Shown: piece by piece, positions 1 through 8,516 of the stretch | Position numbering within the stretch: the first letter of the stretch is position 1 | Layout of the letters: every line of letters starts with the position of its first letter | Notes under the pieces: generated by a model | Databases searched by the model: none | Told to the model about the DNA's origin: nothing | The model's input: the letters and a program-made list of their open reading frames with translations, nothing else | Made by a program: the position numbers and the translations under genes | From: Thermus arciformis | Lineage (GTDB): Bacteria; Deinococcota; Deinococci; Deinococcales; Thermaceae | Length of the DNA: 58,765 nt | Direction of reading: 5' to 3' | Assembly: GCF_900102145.1 (NCBI RefSeq) | Contig: NZ_FNBC01000013.1 | Coordinates: 1 to 58,765, forward strand

Positions 1-64
1 GGTCCTTGGCCTTCTTGACCCTCCGCCACAGCTCGTTCAGGGTCAGGTGGTCGGCCACGGTCAT
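1..64 (-). CDS. Partial CDS, possible transposase N-terminus
   Basis: The window opens inside a minus-strand reading frame whose ATG is at 64-62; about 21 residues are visible, beginning MTVADHLTLNELWRRVKKAK. The charged helical start resembles the N-terminal helix-turn-helix region of IS630-type transposases seen in Thermus, but too little is present to assign it. The gene continues beyond base 1. The next gene on this strand (the nucleotidyltransferase remnant) lies 27 bases upstream. Confidence 0.35.
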   Translation of the reverse strand, partial: MTVADHLTLNELWRRVKKAKD

Positions 65-91
65 GGACGAAGAATACAACAAGAAAGGGTA

Positions 92-408
92 TCACGCGGC
101 ATAGAGCACCCGGCCTTCCCTCAGGACCTTGGGGTAAAGGGAGGTCCAGGCGTCCCGGTACTTTTCCAGGTCCTCTTCGGTGGCCAGAAGGAGGTCCGGG
201 CTGAAGCCCCGTTTGGCCTTGCTCACCGCCAGGTGGAGGTCCTTCCCCACCCGCATGGTCTTGTACTCGGGAGGCACCACCACGAGGAGGTCGTGGTCGC
301 TTTCTGGGGGGCTTCCCCCCGCGCCCGGCTGCCGAAGAGGATGACCTTTTGCGCCGGGACGGTCTTGAGGATGGCCTCGAGGACCGGGGCAAGCTCCGGG
401 TACTCCAC
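92..408 (-). pseudogene. MNT-type nucleotidyltransferase, frameshifted
   Basis: Two overlapping minus-strand frames make one protein. Residues 1-36 (starting MEYPELAPVLEAILKTVPAQ and holding GSRARGEAP) end in the wrong frame; the second frame picks up at SDHDLLVVVPPEYK and runs to the stop at 92. Restoring one C in the C6 run near 308-313 (minus strand) gives GSRARGEAPPESDHD, which fits the GSx10DxD signature of minimal nucleotidyltransferases (MntA-like antitoxins or antibiotic nucleotidyltransferase fold). The total span is not a multiple of three. No HEPN partner lies beside it. It starts 4 bases after the glycerate kinase stop. It is either a decayed gene, a slippage-expressed gene or a homopolymer sequencing error. 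Confidence 0.7.
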
Positions 409-412
409 TCCC

Positions 413-1633
413 TCAGTCTACAAAGAGGAGCCGGAAATCGTTGAGGTTGGTCCCCGTGGGGCCGGTCCTAAGAAGGGTTCCCGCCTCTTGGAAGAAGCCG
501 AGGCTGTCGTTTTCCTCCAGGAAGGGCCTGGGGTCCAGCCCCTTTTCCCACACCGCCGGGGTGAGGAGGGCCCCGGCGGCGCCGCTAGGGCCGTCCAGGC
601 CGTCGGAGTCGGCGGCGAGGGCGTGGAGGGGGGTTTTGAGGTGGGCGTAGAGGGCGAGGAGAAACTCCAGGTTCCGCCCGCCCCTTCCCCTCCCCACCAC
701 CCGCACCTGGGCCTCTCCCCCGGAGAGGAGGAAGAGGGGCTTCCTGAAGGGCACCCCGTGGGCGCGGATGGTCTCCACGAGCTCGGCGTGGAAGCGGGCG
801 AGGGCCCTCGCCTCCCCCCCGAAGCGGTCGGAAAGGATCGCCGCCCGGAAGCCCCGGGCCCGCAAGAACCTCTGCGCCGCCCGGAGGAGGTGGAGGTTCG
901 TCCCCACGAGGCGCCAGGTGAGGCGCCTCAGGGCGGGGTCTTGGGGCTTTAGGGTCTCGGGGAGGCGCCCTTCCGCCCCCTGACGGAGGACGGCCCGGGC
1001 CCCGGGGAAGGCGAGGCCGTAGCGGTCCAAGAGGGCCAGGGCCTCGGCGTAGGTGGTGGGGTCCGGGTGGAAGGGCCCGGAGGCGATGACCGAGGGGTCG
1101 TCCCCGGGCACGTCGGAGAGGAGGAGGGCGTGGACCTTGGCCCTGGTGGCGAGGAGGGCCCTTCCCCCTTTGATGCGGGAGAGGTGCTTGCGAAGGGCGT
1201 TTATCTCGTGGATGCTCGCCCCGCTTTTGAGGAGGGCCTCGGTGAGGGCCCGCTTCTCCTCCAAGGGGATCCCCAGGGGGGCGCACCACAGGGCGCTTCC
1301 CCCGCCCGAGAGGAGGGCTAGGACCCGCGCCCTCGAGGAAAGCCCCTGGAGGAGGCCGAGGACCTCCTCGGCCGCCCGGACGCTCTCCTCGTCGGGGACG
1401 GGGTGGCGGGCGAAGACCGCCTTGAGCCCGGGGGCCTCTTGCCCCTTGGGCAGGGTGAGGTGGTAGGGGACCTCCCCGTAGCGGTCCAGGGCGGCCCGGA
1501 GCATGGGGGCCGCCGCCTTCCCCACCGCCAGGACGAGGTCCGGCCGCCAAGGGGGGAGGTGCCTCGCCGTGAGGCGGTAGGGGTCCGTGGCCTTCAGGGC
1601 CTCGAGGAAGGCTTCCTTCAGGAGGGCTTCCAC
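413..1633 (-). CDS. gckA: Glycerate 2-kinase (GckA/MOFRL family)
   Basis: A 406-residue protein of the DUF4147-MOFRL family, which phosphorylates D-glycerate to 2-phosphoglycerate. Visible marks are LVLAVGKAAAPML near residue 35, the glycine-rich LALLSGGGSALWCAP, ALRKHLSRIKGGRLA-type text around 155, and the C-terminal MOFRL region LLSGGEAQVRVVGRGRGGRN with AADSDGLDG. The length is normal for the family. It overlaps the end of vapC by 16 bases and lies downstream of glycolate oxidase glcDEF. Glycolate to glyoxylate to glycerate to 2-phosphoglycerate is a plausible path, although malate synthase is also present. The older annotation hydroxypyruvate reductase for this family is misleading. Confidence 0.9.
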   Translation of the reverse strand: MEALLKEAFLEALKATDPYRLTARHLPPWRPDLVLAVGKAAAPMLRAALDRYGEVPYHLTLPKGQEAPGLKAVFARHPVPDEESVRAAEEVLGLLQGLSSRARVLALLSGGGSALWCAPLGIPLEEKRALTEALLKSGASIHEINALRKHLSRIKGGRALLATRAKVHALLLSDVPGDDPSVIASGPFHPDPTTYAEALALLDRYGLAFPGARAVLRQGAEGRLPETLKPQDPALRRLTWRLVGTNLHLLRAAQRFLRARGFRAAILSDRFGGEARALARFHAELVETIRAHGVPFRKPLFLLSGGEAQVRVVGRGRGGRNLEFLLALYAHLKTPLHALAADSDGLDGPSGAAGALLTPAVWEKGLDPRPFLEENDSLGFFQEAGTLLRTGPTGTNLNDFRLLFVD

Positions 1634-2010
1634 GCCAGGTCCGTCCGGTCAAAGTCCTGGCCCTTGTAGAGGAGGGGTTCCCCTTCGGCTCGGGCCAGGG
1701 CGTAGCTTAAGCAGTCCCCGAGGTTTAGGCGGGCGGGGTGGCGGCCTTTTCCATAACGGGCGTAGGCCCTCACGGCTTCCCGGTAGTGGGCCTCGGTGAA
1801 GGGGACTACCTCTAGGCCGAGTTCTTTGACGAGGGCCTCCACCATGTGGACCTTGTCGAAACCCAGGTGTCGTCCCAGGGCCACCGCCGTTTCTACCAGG
1901 GTGGGAGCGCCCACCTTGGCCCTAGAGGCTTGGCGGATGGCTTTCAGGTAGAGCCTGTGGTCGGGCTCCCGTAGAAGAAGGGCCAGGAGGGCCGAGGAAT
2001 CCACCACCAT
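1618..2010 (-). CDS. vapC: VapC-type PIN-domain toxin ribonuclease
   Basis: A 130-residue PIN domain: VVDSSALLALLLREPD at the N-terminus gives the first acidic residue, TLVETAVALGRHLG the conserved Glu, and LNLGDCLSYALARAEGEPLL the C-terminal Asp, all of the Mg-dependent RNase active site. The start codon directly follows the vapB stop, as in toxin-antitoxin operons, and the end overlaps glycerate kinase by 16 bases. The pair sits inside the glycolate gene cluster, so it is probably an insertion that became co-transcribed. The residues needed for activity look intact. Confidence 0.92.
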   Translation of the reverse strand: MVVDSSALLALLLREPDHRLYLKAIRQASRAKVGAPTLVETAVALGRHLGFDKVHMVEALVKELGLEVVPFTEAHYREAVRAYARYGKGRHPARLNLGDCLSYALARAEGEPLLYKGQDFDRTDLAWKPS

Positions 2011-2256
2011 CTACTCCTCCCAGAGGGCGTCCATCTCTTCCTTGGGGATCCCCTTCCCCAGAAGCTCCGGGGGGATCTGGGGCCAGACCTCCTCTTCTAG
2101 GAAGCAGATCACCCGGTCAAAGTTCCGCTCCCTTTGGAGCTCCCTAAGGCGCATCTCCAGGGCCTTCCTCACGGCCTCCGTCTTGGTCTCCCCGGCGAGG
2201 CGGGCCACCTCCTCCGCCAGGCGCTCCACCTCCTTGTTGCGGATGGTGAGGGCCAT
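2011..2256 (-). CDS. vapB: VapB-type antitoxin
   Basis: An 81-residue protein with an N-terminal ribbon-helix-helix-like segment (MALTIRNKEVERLAEEVARL, then GETKTEAVRKALEMRLREL) and an acidic C-terminus with Trp residues (FLEEEVWPQIPPELL) that would wrap the toxin. This is the Rv0623/PSK-type antitoxin layout. It sits directly upstream of vapC with no gap. A perfect palindrome overlaps its start codon, consistent with autorepression. Confidence 0.9.
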   Translation of the reverse strand: MALTIRNKEVERLAEEVARLAGETKTEAVRKALEMRLRELQRERNFDRVICFLEEEVWPQIPPELLGKGIPKEEMDALWEE

Positions 2257-2270
2257 GCTTTAAGCATGGC
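2252..2270. promoter_or_regulatory. Palindrome over the vapB start, likely VapBC operator
   Basis: GCCATGCTT-T-AAGCATGGC is a perfect inverted repeat with 9-base arms. It covers the vapB ATG (2256-2254). VapBC complexes normally bind a palindrome in their own promoter; the link to this pair is inferred from position. Confidence 0.6.
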
Positions 2271-2288
2271 TGCAAGAGAGTATGCGGG

Positions 2289-3545
2289 TCAAGCCAGAGG
2301 GTCCTTCCCCTCGTAGAGGAGGGCCAAAAGCTCGGCGGTGTGGAGCACGGGGAGGTCCAGGTAGGCCTGGATCTGGGTGAGGCAGCCGATGTTCCCCGTG
2401 GCCACGAGGTCCGCCCCCGTGGCCTTGAGGTTTTCCGCCTTCCTCCTCCCCAGGGCCTCGGCGATCTCCGGCTGGAAGAGGTTGTAGGTGCCCGCGCTCC
2501 CGCAGCAGAGCTCCCACTCCTTGGGCTCCAGCACCTCGAGGCCCGCCGCCTTGAGAAGCCTTCTCGGGGCCTCCCTGATCCCTTGGGCGTGGGCCAGGTG
2601 GCAGGCGTCGTGGTAGGCCACCCGCAAGGGGCGGCTGGGGGGTGGGGGCGGGATGAAGCCCAGCTCGTCCAGGAGGACGCTCAGGTCCTTCACCTTGGCG
2701 GCGAGGGCCCGGGCCTCCTCCTCCTCGGGCTCCCCCAGGAAGAGGAGGGGGTATTCCTTCATCCCCGAGCCGCACCCCGCGGCGTTGGTGACCACGTAGT
2801 CCACGTCCCGGAAGGCCTTCAGGTTCTTCCGGGCGAGGGCCCTCGCCCCCTCCTTGTCCCCGGCGTGGAGGTTTAGGGCGCCGCAGCAGGCCTGCTCCGG
2901 CACCGCCACCACCTCCACCCCGTTTTCCTGGAGGACCCGGATGGTGGCCTGGTTGATGGAGGGCCTCAAGACCCTCTGGGCGCACCCCAAAAGGATCCCC
3001 ACCCGGGCCTTCCTCTCCCCCTTGGCGGGGTAGACCTCCCGGTAAGGGGCCTCCTCGGGAAGGCGGTCCGGGAGGAGGGCGAGGGGGGCCTTCAGGGGCT
3101 TGGGGAGGGGGAGGGGCTTGAGGAGGGGTTTCAGGCGGGCGCCGAGCTTCGCCAGGGGCCGGAAGCGCTCCGGGTAGGGGAGGGTGCGGAGGAGGCCCAG
3201 GCGGAAGGTCCTCTCCAAGGGGAAGCGGTGCCGCTTTTCCTCGCTCCACAGGCGGAAGGTGGCGATGAGCTCGCCGTAGGGGACGCCGCTTGGGCAGGCG
3301 GTGACGCAGGCCTGGCAGGCGAGGCAGCGGTCCAGGTAGGGGAGGGCTTCTTCCAGCTTGAGGTTCCCCTCCAGGACCTCCTTCATGAGGAAGATGCGCC
3401 CCCTGGGGGAGTCCATCTCCTCCTGGAGCACCACGTAGGTGGGGCAGGTGGGGAGGCAGAAGCCGCAGTGCACGCAGGCCTCAATGGCGTGGGCCATCAC
3501 CTCCCCCTCCTTGCCCAGCTTTTGTATGGGGATTTGGTGCTGCAT
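2289..3545 (-). CDS. glcF: Glycolate oxidase iron-sulfur subunit GlcF
   Basis: A 418-residue protein with two 4Fe-4S cluster motifs near the N-terminus (CVHCGFCLPTCPTY and CLACQACVTACP) followed by two CCG domains (ACCGALNLHAGD and LCCGSAGTYN), the usual GlcF/heterodisulfide reductase-like order. It passes electrons from the flavin subunits GlcD/GlcE to the quinone pool. It starts 5 bases after glcE ends, so glcDEF is one transcription unit read toward lower coordinates. Confidence 0.95.
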   Translation of the reverse strand: MQHQIPIQKLGKEGEVMAHAIEACVHCGFCLPTCPTYVVLQEEMDSPRGRIFLMKEVLEGNLKLEEALPYLDRCLACQACVTACPSGVPYGELIATFRLWSEEKRHRFPLERTFRLGLLRTLPYPERFRPLAKLGARLKPLLKPLPLPKPLKAPLALLPDRLPEEAPYREVYPAKGERKARVGILLGCAQRVLRPSINQATIRVLQENGVEVVAVPEQACCGALNLHAGDKEGARALARKNLKAFRDVDYVVTNAAGCGSGMKEYPLLFLGEPEEEEARALAAKVKDLSVLLDELGFIPPPPPSRPLRVAYHDACHLAHAQGIREAPRRLLKAAGLEVLEPKEWELCCGSAGTYNLFQPEIAEALGRRKAENLKATGADLVATGNIGCLTQIQAYLDLPVLHTAELLALLYEGKDPLA

Positions 3546-3549
3546 GCTC

Positions 3550-4593
3550 TCACCCTAAGGGAAAGCGGCCCTTGGGGTCCAGGGCCTTCTTGACCCCGGC
3601 GAAGAAGGCCCCTTGGGGCTCGGGGAAGAGGGGCGTTTCCGCCCCCCTTAGCACCAGGTGGGGAAGCCCCGCCTCCTTTAGCGCTTTTAGGCCCTCCTCC
3701 GTGGCCCCGGCGTAGAGCACCTCCCCGCCGTCCAGGTAGCGCCTTGGGCCCAAGGGGAGGGCCTCGAGGCGGGGGATGAGGTGGGGCTTGGCGGGCACCT
3801 TGACCCAGATGGGGCTTGCCTCCAGGAAGCCGAGGTCCCGCACCCCTTCCCAGTGGGCCCCGTCCTCCGCCAGGACCTCTCCCTCCCCGAGGAGGTCTTG
3901 GAGGCGCTTGAGGCGGGCCTCCACGCTCCTTTCAAACCCCCCCAGGCGAAGCTCCAAGGTGGCCGGGGGGACGAGGTCCAGGGCGAGGAGGTCTAGGGGG
4001 AGAAGCCTGAGCCTTTCTAGATCGGCGAGGGCCTCCTCCAAGTTTTCCCGCCGCACCCTGAGGGTGCGGGTGGTCCGGGGCCTGGGGAAGACCTTGAAGG
4101 AAAGCTCCACCATGACCCCGAAGGCCCCCAGGGAGCCCACCATGAGGCGGTGGAAGGGGAAGCCCGCGGCGTTTTTCACCACCTTGCCCCCGCCCCGCAC
4201 CATCCTCCCCTCCCCGTCCACGAAGCGCACCCCGAGGAGGAAGTCCCTCAGGCCCCCAAAGCGGTGGCGCAAGGGGCCGGATAGCCCCGCGGCCACCGTC
4301 CCCCCCAGGGTGGCCCCCTTCCCCGCGAGGGGCGGGTGGAAGGGCAGGTACTGGCCGTGGGCCCTTAGGGCCTCCTCCACCTCGGCGACGGGCGTCCCGG
4401 CGAAGGCGGTGAAGACGAACTCCTCGGGCTCGTACGCCAAAAGGCCCCGGAGGCGGGAGAGGTCCAAAAGGGCCTCCCCCTCCCTTGGGGTGGAGAGGGC
4501 GGGCTTCGTCCCCCCGCCCCGCGCCCGGAGCCGGGGGTAGGCCCGCACCGCCTCCTGGACCTCTTCCGGGCTTTCCGGCCTAAGCGCCGGCAC
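3550..4593 (-). CDS. glcE: Glycolate oxidase FAD-binding subunit GlcE
   Basis: A 347-residue member of the PCMH-type FAD-binding family. [14 protein letters not shown] and [19 protein letters not shown] form the FAD cradle, followed by [20 protein letters not shown] and [15 protein letters not shown]. It is shorter than GlcD, as expected for GlcE. Its start overlaps the glcD end by 14 bases, indicating translational coupling. Confidence 0.93.
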   Translation of the reverse strand: MPALRPESPEEVQEAVRAYPRLRARGGGTKPALSTPREGEALLDLSRLRGLLAYEPEEFVFTAFAGTPVAEVEEALRAHGQYLPFHPPLAGKGATLGGTVAAGLSGPLRHRFGGLRDFLLGVRFVDGEGRMVRGGGKVVKNAAGFPFHRLMVGSLGAFGVMVELSFKVFPRPRTTRTLRVRRENLEEALADLERLRLLPLDLLALDLVPPATLELRLGGFERSVEARLKRLQDLLGEGEVLAEDGAHWEGVRDLGFLEASPIWVKVPAKPHLIPRLEALPLGPRRYLDGGEVLYAGATEEGLKALKEAGLPHLVLRGAETPLFPEPQGAFFAGVKKALDPKGRFPLG

Positions 4594-5962
4594 GGACCAC
4601 CTCCGGCAGGACCTTGCCCCGGTTGGCGAGGCCCTGGGAGTCCAGGGCCCGCTTCACCTCCTCCATGGCCAGGAGGTCTTCCGGGGCGAACATCTCCGGC
4701 ATGTAGCCCTTCTTCTCCACCCCGATGCCGTGCTCCCCCGTGAGGGACCCTCCTAAGCGCACGCAAAGCCTCAGGATCTCCCCGGCCAAGGCCTCGGCCC
4801 GTTCCAGCTCCCCGGGCTTCTTCCCGTCGTAGAGGACCAGGGGGTGGAGGTTCCCGTCCCCGGCGTGGAAGACGTTGGCCACCCTTAGGCCGTACTCCCG
4901 GGAGAGGCGCTGGATCTCCCTCAAGGCCTCCCCGAGCCGGGAGCGGGGCACCACCCCGTCTTGGACCAGGTAGTCGGGGGAGAGCCTTCCCACGGCGCTG
5001 AAGGCCGCCTTGCGCCCTTTCCAGATGGCCTGGCGCTCGGCCTCGTCCCGCGCCACCCTTAGCTCCAAGGCGCCGCTTTCCCTTAAGACCCCTTCCAGGA
5101 CCAGGGCCTCCTCGGCCACCTCCTCCTTAGGGCCCTCAAGCTCCACGATGAGGAGGCCCTCCACCGGGGGGTAGCCTGCTCTCACCGCCTTCTCCGCCGC
5201 CTCTATGCTCAGGCGGTCCATGATTTCCATGGCCCCGGGGAGAAGCCCTGCCCGGATCACCCGGCTCACCGCCTCCCCTGCCGCCTCGAGGCTCGGGTAG
5301 GCGGCGAGGACGGTGTGGTAGGCCTCGGGCTTAGGGAGAAGCCTTAGGGTGATCTCCACCGCCACCCCCAAAAGCCCTTCCGTCCCCACGAAGAAGCCGT
5401 GGAGGTCCGGGCCCACGCCCTCTAGGCTTTCCCCCCCAAGGCGCACCACCTCCCCCGTGGGGGTGACGACCTCGAGGCCCAGGACGTGGTTCGCCGTCAT
5501 CCCGTACTTCAGGCAGTGGGCCCCCCCGGAGTTGAAGGCCACGTTCCCCCCGAGGGTGCTTATGGGCTGGCTGGAGGGGTCCGGGGCGTAGTAGAGGCCG
5601 AAGGGAGCGGCCTCCTGGGAGACCTTGAGGTTCACCACCCCGGGCTCCACCACGGCGATCCGGGCCTTGGGGTCCAGCCTCAGGATCCGGTTCATCCGGT
5701 TCAGGGCGATCACCACCCCGCCCTCCACGGGGAGGGAGCCCCCGGAGAGGCTCGTGCCGCTTCCCCGGGCCACGAAGGGGACGCCGTATTGGTGGCAAAG
5801 CCGCACCGCCCCGAGGACCTCCTCCTTCCTCTCCGGCAGGGCCACCGCCAAGGGCCTTTTGCGGTAGGCGGTGAGGGCGTCCGACTCGTAAGGGGCAAGC
5901 TCCGCCTCCCCCGTGAGGACCCGACCGGGAAGCAGGGCCTTGAGTTCCTCCAAGAAGCCCAC
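4580..5962 (-). CDS. glcD: Glycolate oxidase catalytic FAD subunit GlcD
   Basis: A 460-residue FAD-linked oxidase. The N-terminal PCMH domain has [20 protein letters not shown] and [20 protein letters not shown]; the C-terminal domain has [16 protein letters not shown] and the terminal [17 protein letters not shown] signature of glycolate/D-lactate oxidases. It oxidises glycolate to glyoxylate. The start is GTG at 5962 with a strong GGAGG six bases upstream. It lies 92 bases downstream of malate synthase, separated from it by a strong stem-loop. Confidence 0.95.
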   Translation of the reverse strand: MGFLEELKALLPGRVLTGEAELAPYESDALTAYRKRPLAVALPERKEEVLGAVRLCHQYGVPFVARGSGTSLSGGSLPVEGGVVIALNRMNRILRLDPKARIAVVEPGVVNLKVSQEAAPFGLYYAPDPSSQPISTLGGNVAFNSGGAHCLKYGMTANHVLGLEVVTPTGEVVRLGGESLEGVGPDLHGFFVGTEGLLGVAVEITLRLLPKPEAYHTVLAAYPSLEAAGEAVSRVIRAGLLPGAMEIMDRLSIEAAEKAVRAGYPPVEGLLIVELEGPKEEVAEEALVLEGVLRESGALELRVARDEAERQAIWKGRKAAFSAVGRLSPDYLVQDGVVPRSRLGEALREIQRLSREYGLRVANVFHAGDGNLHPLVLYDGKKPGELERAEALAGEILRLCVRLGGSLTGEHGIGVEKKGYMPEMFAPEDLLAMEEVKRALDSQGLANRGKVLPEVVRAGA

Positions 5963-6026
5963 CCTTGACCTCCTTTCCCCTCCACTTTAGGGCAAAAGGG
6001 AGGAGTTCTCCCCCTCCCTTTGGGGC

Positions 6027-6054
6027 CCCCATGCTGGCGCAAGCCAGCATGGGG
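6027..6054 (-). terminator. Perfect stem-loop immediately after malate synthase
   Basis: Two 12-base perfectly complementary arms (CCCCATGCTGGC and its complement) around a GCAA loop, adjoining the malate synthase stop. There is no clear U-run, so it may act as a weak terminator or 3' stability hairpin between aceB and glcD. Confidence 0.55.
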
Positions 6055-7617
6055 TTAGTCAATGTACTCGTAGGCCACCAGGGTCAGGAACTCCACGAAC
6101 TCCTCCGAGAGGACGAGCTTGTCCAGGATCTCCTCGGCCTCCCGGTAGCGCTCCTTGTCCCGGCCCCCGAGCTTGGCGAGCTCCTCCTCCTTAATCTTCT
6201 GGTAAAGCTCCGGGGTAACGGTGCGGCCGTCTTCCAGCTGGGCCTCCCGGTGCACCCACTGCCAAAGCTGGGCCCGGCTGATCTCGGCGGTGGCGGCGTC
6301 CTCCATGAGGTTGAAGATGGCCGCGGCCCCGTTGCCCAAAAGCCACTGGTTCAGGTACTGGAGGGCCACGGAGACGTTGTTGCGAAGCCCCGCCTCCGTC
6401 ACCTTCCCCTCGGGGACGTGGAAGTTCAGGAGGTCCGCCGCGGTCACCCGGACGTCCTCCCGCTTCACGTGCTTCTGGTGGGGCTTCTCCCCCAGATAGC
6501 GGTCAAAGACCTCCATGGCCACGGGCACCAGGTCGGGGTGGGCCACCCAGGTGCCGTCAAAGCCCTGGGAAGCCTCCCGCTCCTTGTCGGCCCGCACCTG
6601 CTGGAAGGCGCGCTCGTTCACCTGGGGGTCCTTGCGGCTCGGGATGAAGGCCGCCATCCCGCCGATGGCGTGGGCCTCGTGGATGTGGCAGGACTTGACC
6701 AAAAGCTCGGTGTAGGCCTTCATGAAGGGCACGGTCATGGTCACCTGGGCCCGGTCGGGGAAGATGGGGGCGGTGGCGGCGAACTTCTTGATGCAGCTGA
6801 AGATGTAGTCCCACCTCCCGGCGTTGAGCCCGGCGGCGTGCTCCTTGAGCTCGTAGAGGATCTCCTCCATCTCAAAGGCCGCCAGGATGGTCTCAATGAG
6901 GACCGTGGCCCGGATGGTGCCCCGGGGGAGGCCCAGGTAGTCCTGGGCGAAGTTAAAGACCTCGTTCCAGAGGCGGGCCTCGAGGTGGCTTTCCAGCTTG
7001 GGCAGGTAGAAGTAGGGCCCGCTTCCCCGCCTTAGGAGCTCGTGGGCGTTGTGGAAGAAGTAGAGGCCGAAGTCAAAGAGGCTCGCCGAGATGGGCTCCC
7101 CGTCCACGTGGACGTGCTTTTCCACGAGGTGCCAGCCCCTGGGGCGCACCAGGAGGGTGGCCGTCTTCTCCTTGAGCTTATACTCCTTGCCCTCAGGGGA
7201 GACGAAGTCAATCTGGCGGCGGACGGCGTCATAGAGGTTCTTCTGGCCCCGGATGACGTTGTCCCAGGTGGGGGAGAGGGCGTCCTCAAAGTCCGCCATG
7301 AAGACCTTGGCCCCCGAGTTCAGGGCGTTCACGATCATCTTCCGGTCCACGGGGCCGGTGATCTCCACCCGGCGGTCCTGGAGGTCAGGGGGGGCCTCGG
7401 CCACCTGCCAGGGCCCGCCCCGGACGAAGGCGGTCTCCTGGAGGAAGTCCGGCTTCTCCCCGGCCTTGTACCGCTCCCAAAGCGCTTGACGCCGCTCCAG
7501 GAGGGCCTTGCGCACCGGGTTGAACTCTCGGTGCAGCGCCACCACGAACCCCAGGGCCTCCTCCGTCAGGACCTCCTTCAGGAGGGGGTGGTCTTTCCGG
7601 ATCTCCACGCCCTTCAT
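6055..7617 (-). CDS. aceB: Malate synthase A
   Basis: A 520-residue malate synthase A, condensing glyoxylate with acetyl-CoA to malate. Recognisable elements are the TIM-barrel segments [17 protein letters not shown] and [16 protein letters not shown], and the family signature [20 protein letters not shown]. The length fits the A isoform (G isoforms are about 720). It is the first gene of the minus-strand glyoxylate cluster and faces an IclR-type regulator. The start at 7617 lies 9 bases after the -10-like TAAGCT, so the transcript has little or no leader. No isocitrate lyase is in the window, so glycolate oxidase may be the glyoxylate source here. Confidence 0.95.
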   Translation of the reverse strand: MKGVEIRKDHPLLKEVLTEEALGFVVALHREFNPVRKALLERRQALWERYKAGEKPDFLQETAFVRGGPWQVAEAPPDLQDRRVEITGPVDRKMIVNALNSGAKVFMADFEDALSPTWDNVIRGQKNLYDAVRRQIDFVSPEGKEYKLKEKTATLLVRPRGWHLVEKHVHVDGEPISASLFDFGLYFFHNAHELLRRGSGPYFYLPKLESHLEARLWNEVFNFAQDYLGLPRGTIRATVLIETILAAFEMEEILYELKEHAAGLNAGRWDYIFSCIKKFAATAPIFPDRAQVTMTVPFMKAYTELLVKSCHIHEAHAIGGMAAFIPSRKDPQVNERAFQQVRADKEREASQGFDGTWVAHPDLVPVAMEVFDRYLGEKPHQKHVKREDVRVTAADLLNFHVPEGKVTEAGLRNNVSVALQYLNQWLLGNGAAAIFNLMEDAATAEISRAQLWQWVHREAQLEDGRTVTPELYQKIKEEELAKLGGRDKERYREAEEILDKLVLSEEFVEFLTLVAYEYID

Positions 7618-7626
7618 GGTGGTCCG

Positions 7627-7656
7627 AGCTTACGGGAGGCGGGGCGGGATTGTCAA
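7627..7656 (-). promoter_or_regulatory. aceB promoter
   Basis: On the minus strand a perfect -35 TTGACA (7656-7651) is followed 18 bases on by TAAGCT (7632-7627). Transcription would begin close to the ATG at 7617, giving a nearly leaderless mRNA. Confidence 0.55.
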
Positions 7657-7679
7657 GAAGCAAAAAGATTTTTTGCATC
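7657..7679. promoter_or_regulatory. Palindromic operator between aceB and iclR
   Basis: Arms GAAGCAAAAA and TTTTTGCATC around GAT match at 9 of 10 positions. The site abuts the aceB -35 box and the TTGAAA box of the divergent iclR promoter, so one regulator bound here could affect both. IclR regulators bind such short palindromes; that this IclR binds it is inferred. Confidence 0.5.
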
Positions 7680-7708
7680 TTGAAAAACAAGGCCGCCCCC
7701 GTTACCCT
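7680..7708 (+). promoter_or_regulatory. iclR promoter, leaderless
   Basis: TTGAAA (7680-7685) and TACCCT (7703-7708) are 17 bases apart; the ATG at 7716 follows the -10 box by seven bases. This supports the 7716 start over the in-frame upstream ATG at 7650. Confidence 0.45.
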
Positions 7709-7715
7709 AAGCGGC

Positions 7716-8474
7716 ATGGCGCGTCCGCGGGAGAAGCCGCCCCAGGCGGTGAAGACCCTGGAGAGGGGGCTTCGGGTCCTCGAGGCCCTGGCGGCCTTGG
7801 AGGCGGCGGGCTTGGGGGAGCTCGCCGGGCGCACGGGGCTTTCCAAGAGCACCCTCTACCGCCTCCTCAGGGCCCTGGCCCAGGCGGGCTTCGTGGAGGA
7901 GGAGGGCGGGGTCTACCGGGTGGGGCCCAAGGCCTTCGCCGTGGGCCAGGCCTACCCCAAGCGTTCGCTTTCCCAGGCGGTCCGCCCCGAGATGGAGGCC
8001 CTGGCGAGGGAGACGGGGGAGAGCGTGAACCTGGCGGTGCCCCTGGGGCGGGAGGCGTTGTACCTGGACCAGGTGGAGGGGACGAAGCTCGTCCGCCTCT
8101 TCACCGCCCCCGGCTCCCGGGCCCCCCTCCACGCCACCGGGGTGGGGAAGGTCTTCCTGGCCTATCTGGGGGTGCCCGAGGGGCTTAGCCTCACGCCCTA
8201 CACCCCCCACACCCTCACCCGGCTTCCCGACCTCCTTCGGGAGCTTGAGGCGGTGCGCGGGCGGGGCTACGCCCTGGACAACGAGGAGAAGGAGCTCGGG
8301 GTGCGGTGCGTGGCCGCCCCTGTCTTCGGGCCTAAGGGCGAGGTGGTGGCGGCCCTCTCCCTCTCCGCCCCCGCAAGCCGCCTCTCCCTGGAGGAGGCCC
8401 ACCGCCTCGCCCCCCGGGTGGTGGAGGCGGCCCAAAGAGCTTCCCTGCGCCTCGGGTACACAGGCGAGGTATAA
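7716..8474 (+). CDS. IclR-family transcriptional regulator
   Basis: A 252-residue regulator. The N-terminal winged helix (LERGLRVLEALAALEAAGLG, then TGLSKSTLYRLLRALAQAGF) is followed by the GAF-like effector domain (LPLHATGVGKVFLAYL-type text and NEEKELGVRCVAAPVF). It is divergent from the malate synthase/glycolate oxidase genes with a palindrome between them, so it probably senses a C2 intermediate such as glyoxylate and controls that cluster, as IclR does in E. coli. A start at 7650 would add 22 residues unlike the family; the 7716 ATG is preferred. Confidence 0.88.
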   Translation: MARPREKPPQAVKTLERGLRVLEALAALEAAGLGELAGRTGLSKSTLYRLLRALAQAGFVEEEGGVYRVGPKAFAVGQAYPKRSLSQAVRPEMEALARETGESVNLAVPLGREALYLDQVEGTKLVRLFTAPGSRAPLHATGVGKVFLAYLGVPEGLSLTPYTPHTLTRLPDLLRELEAVRGRGYALDNEEKELGVRCVAAPVFGPKGEVVAALSLSAPASRLSLEEAHRLAPRVVEAAQRASLRLGYTGEV

Positions 8475-8475
8475 T
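8470..8475 (+). promoter_or_regulatory. -10 box of the hspR promoter
   Basis: A perfect TATAAT overlaps the stop codon of the iclR-family gene, 41 bases upstream of the hspR ATG. No convincing -35 box is visible. Confidence 0.4.
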
Positions 8476-8492
8476 GTTTGGGGATAGAGGGG

Positions 8493-8511
8493 CTTAGCGG
8501 GAGGAGCTAAG
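8493..8511. promoter_or_regulatory. HAIR-like inverted repeat in the hspR leader
   Basis: CTTAGC-N7-GCTAAG, downstream of TATAAT and enclosing a GGAGG. HspR repressors bind HAIR elements of the form CTTGAGT-N7-ACTCAAG; the same N7 spacing and related arms suggest autoregulation. The arms are one base shorter than the classical element. Confidence 0.45.
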
Positions 8512-8516
8512 GGCTT

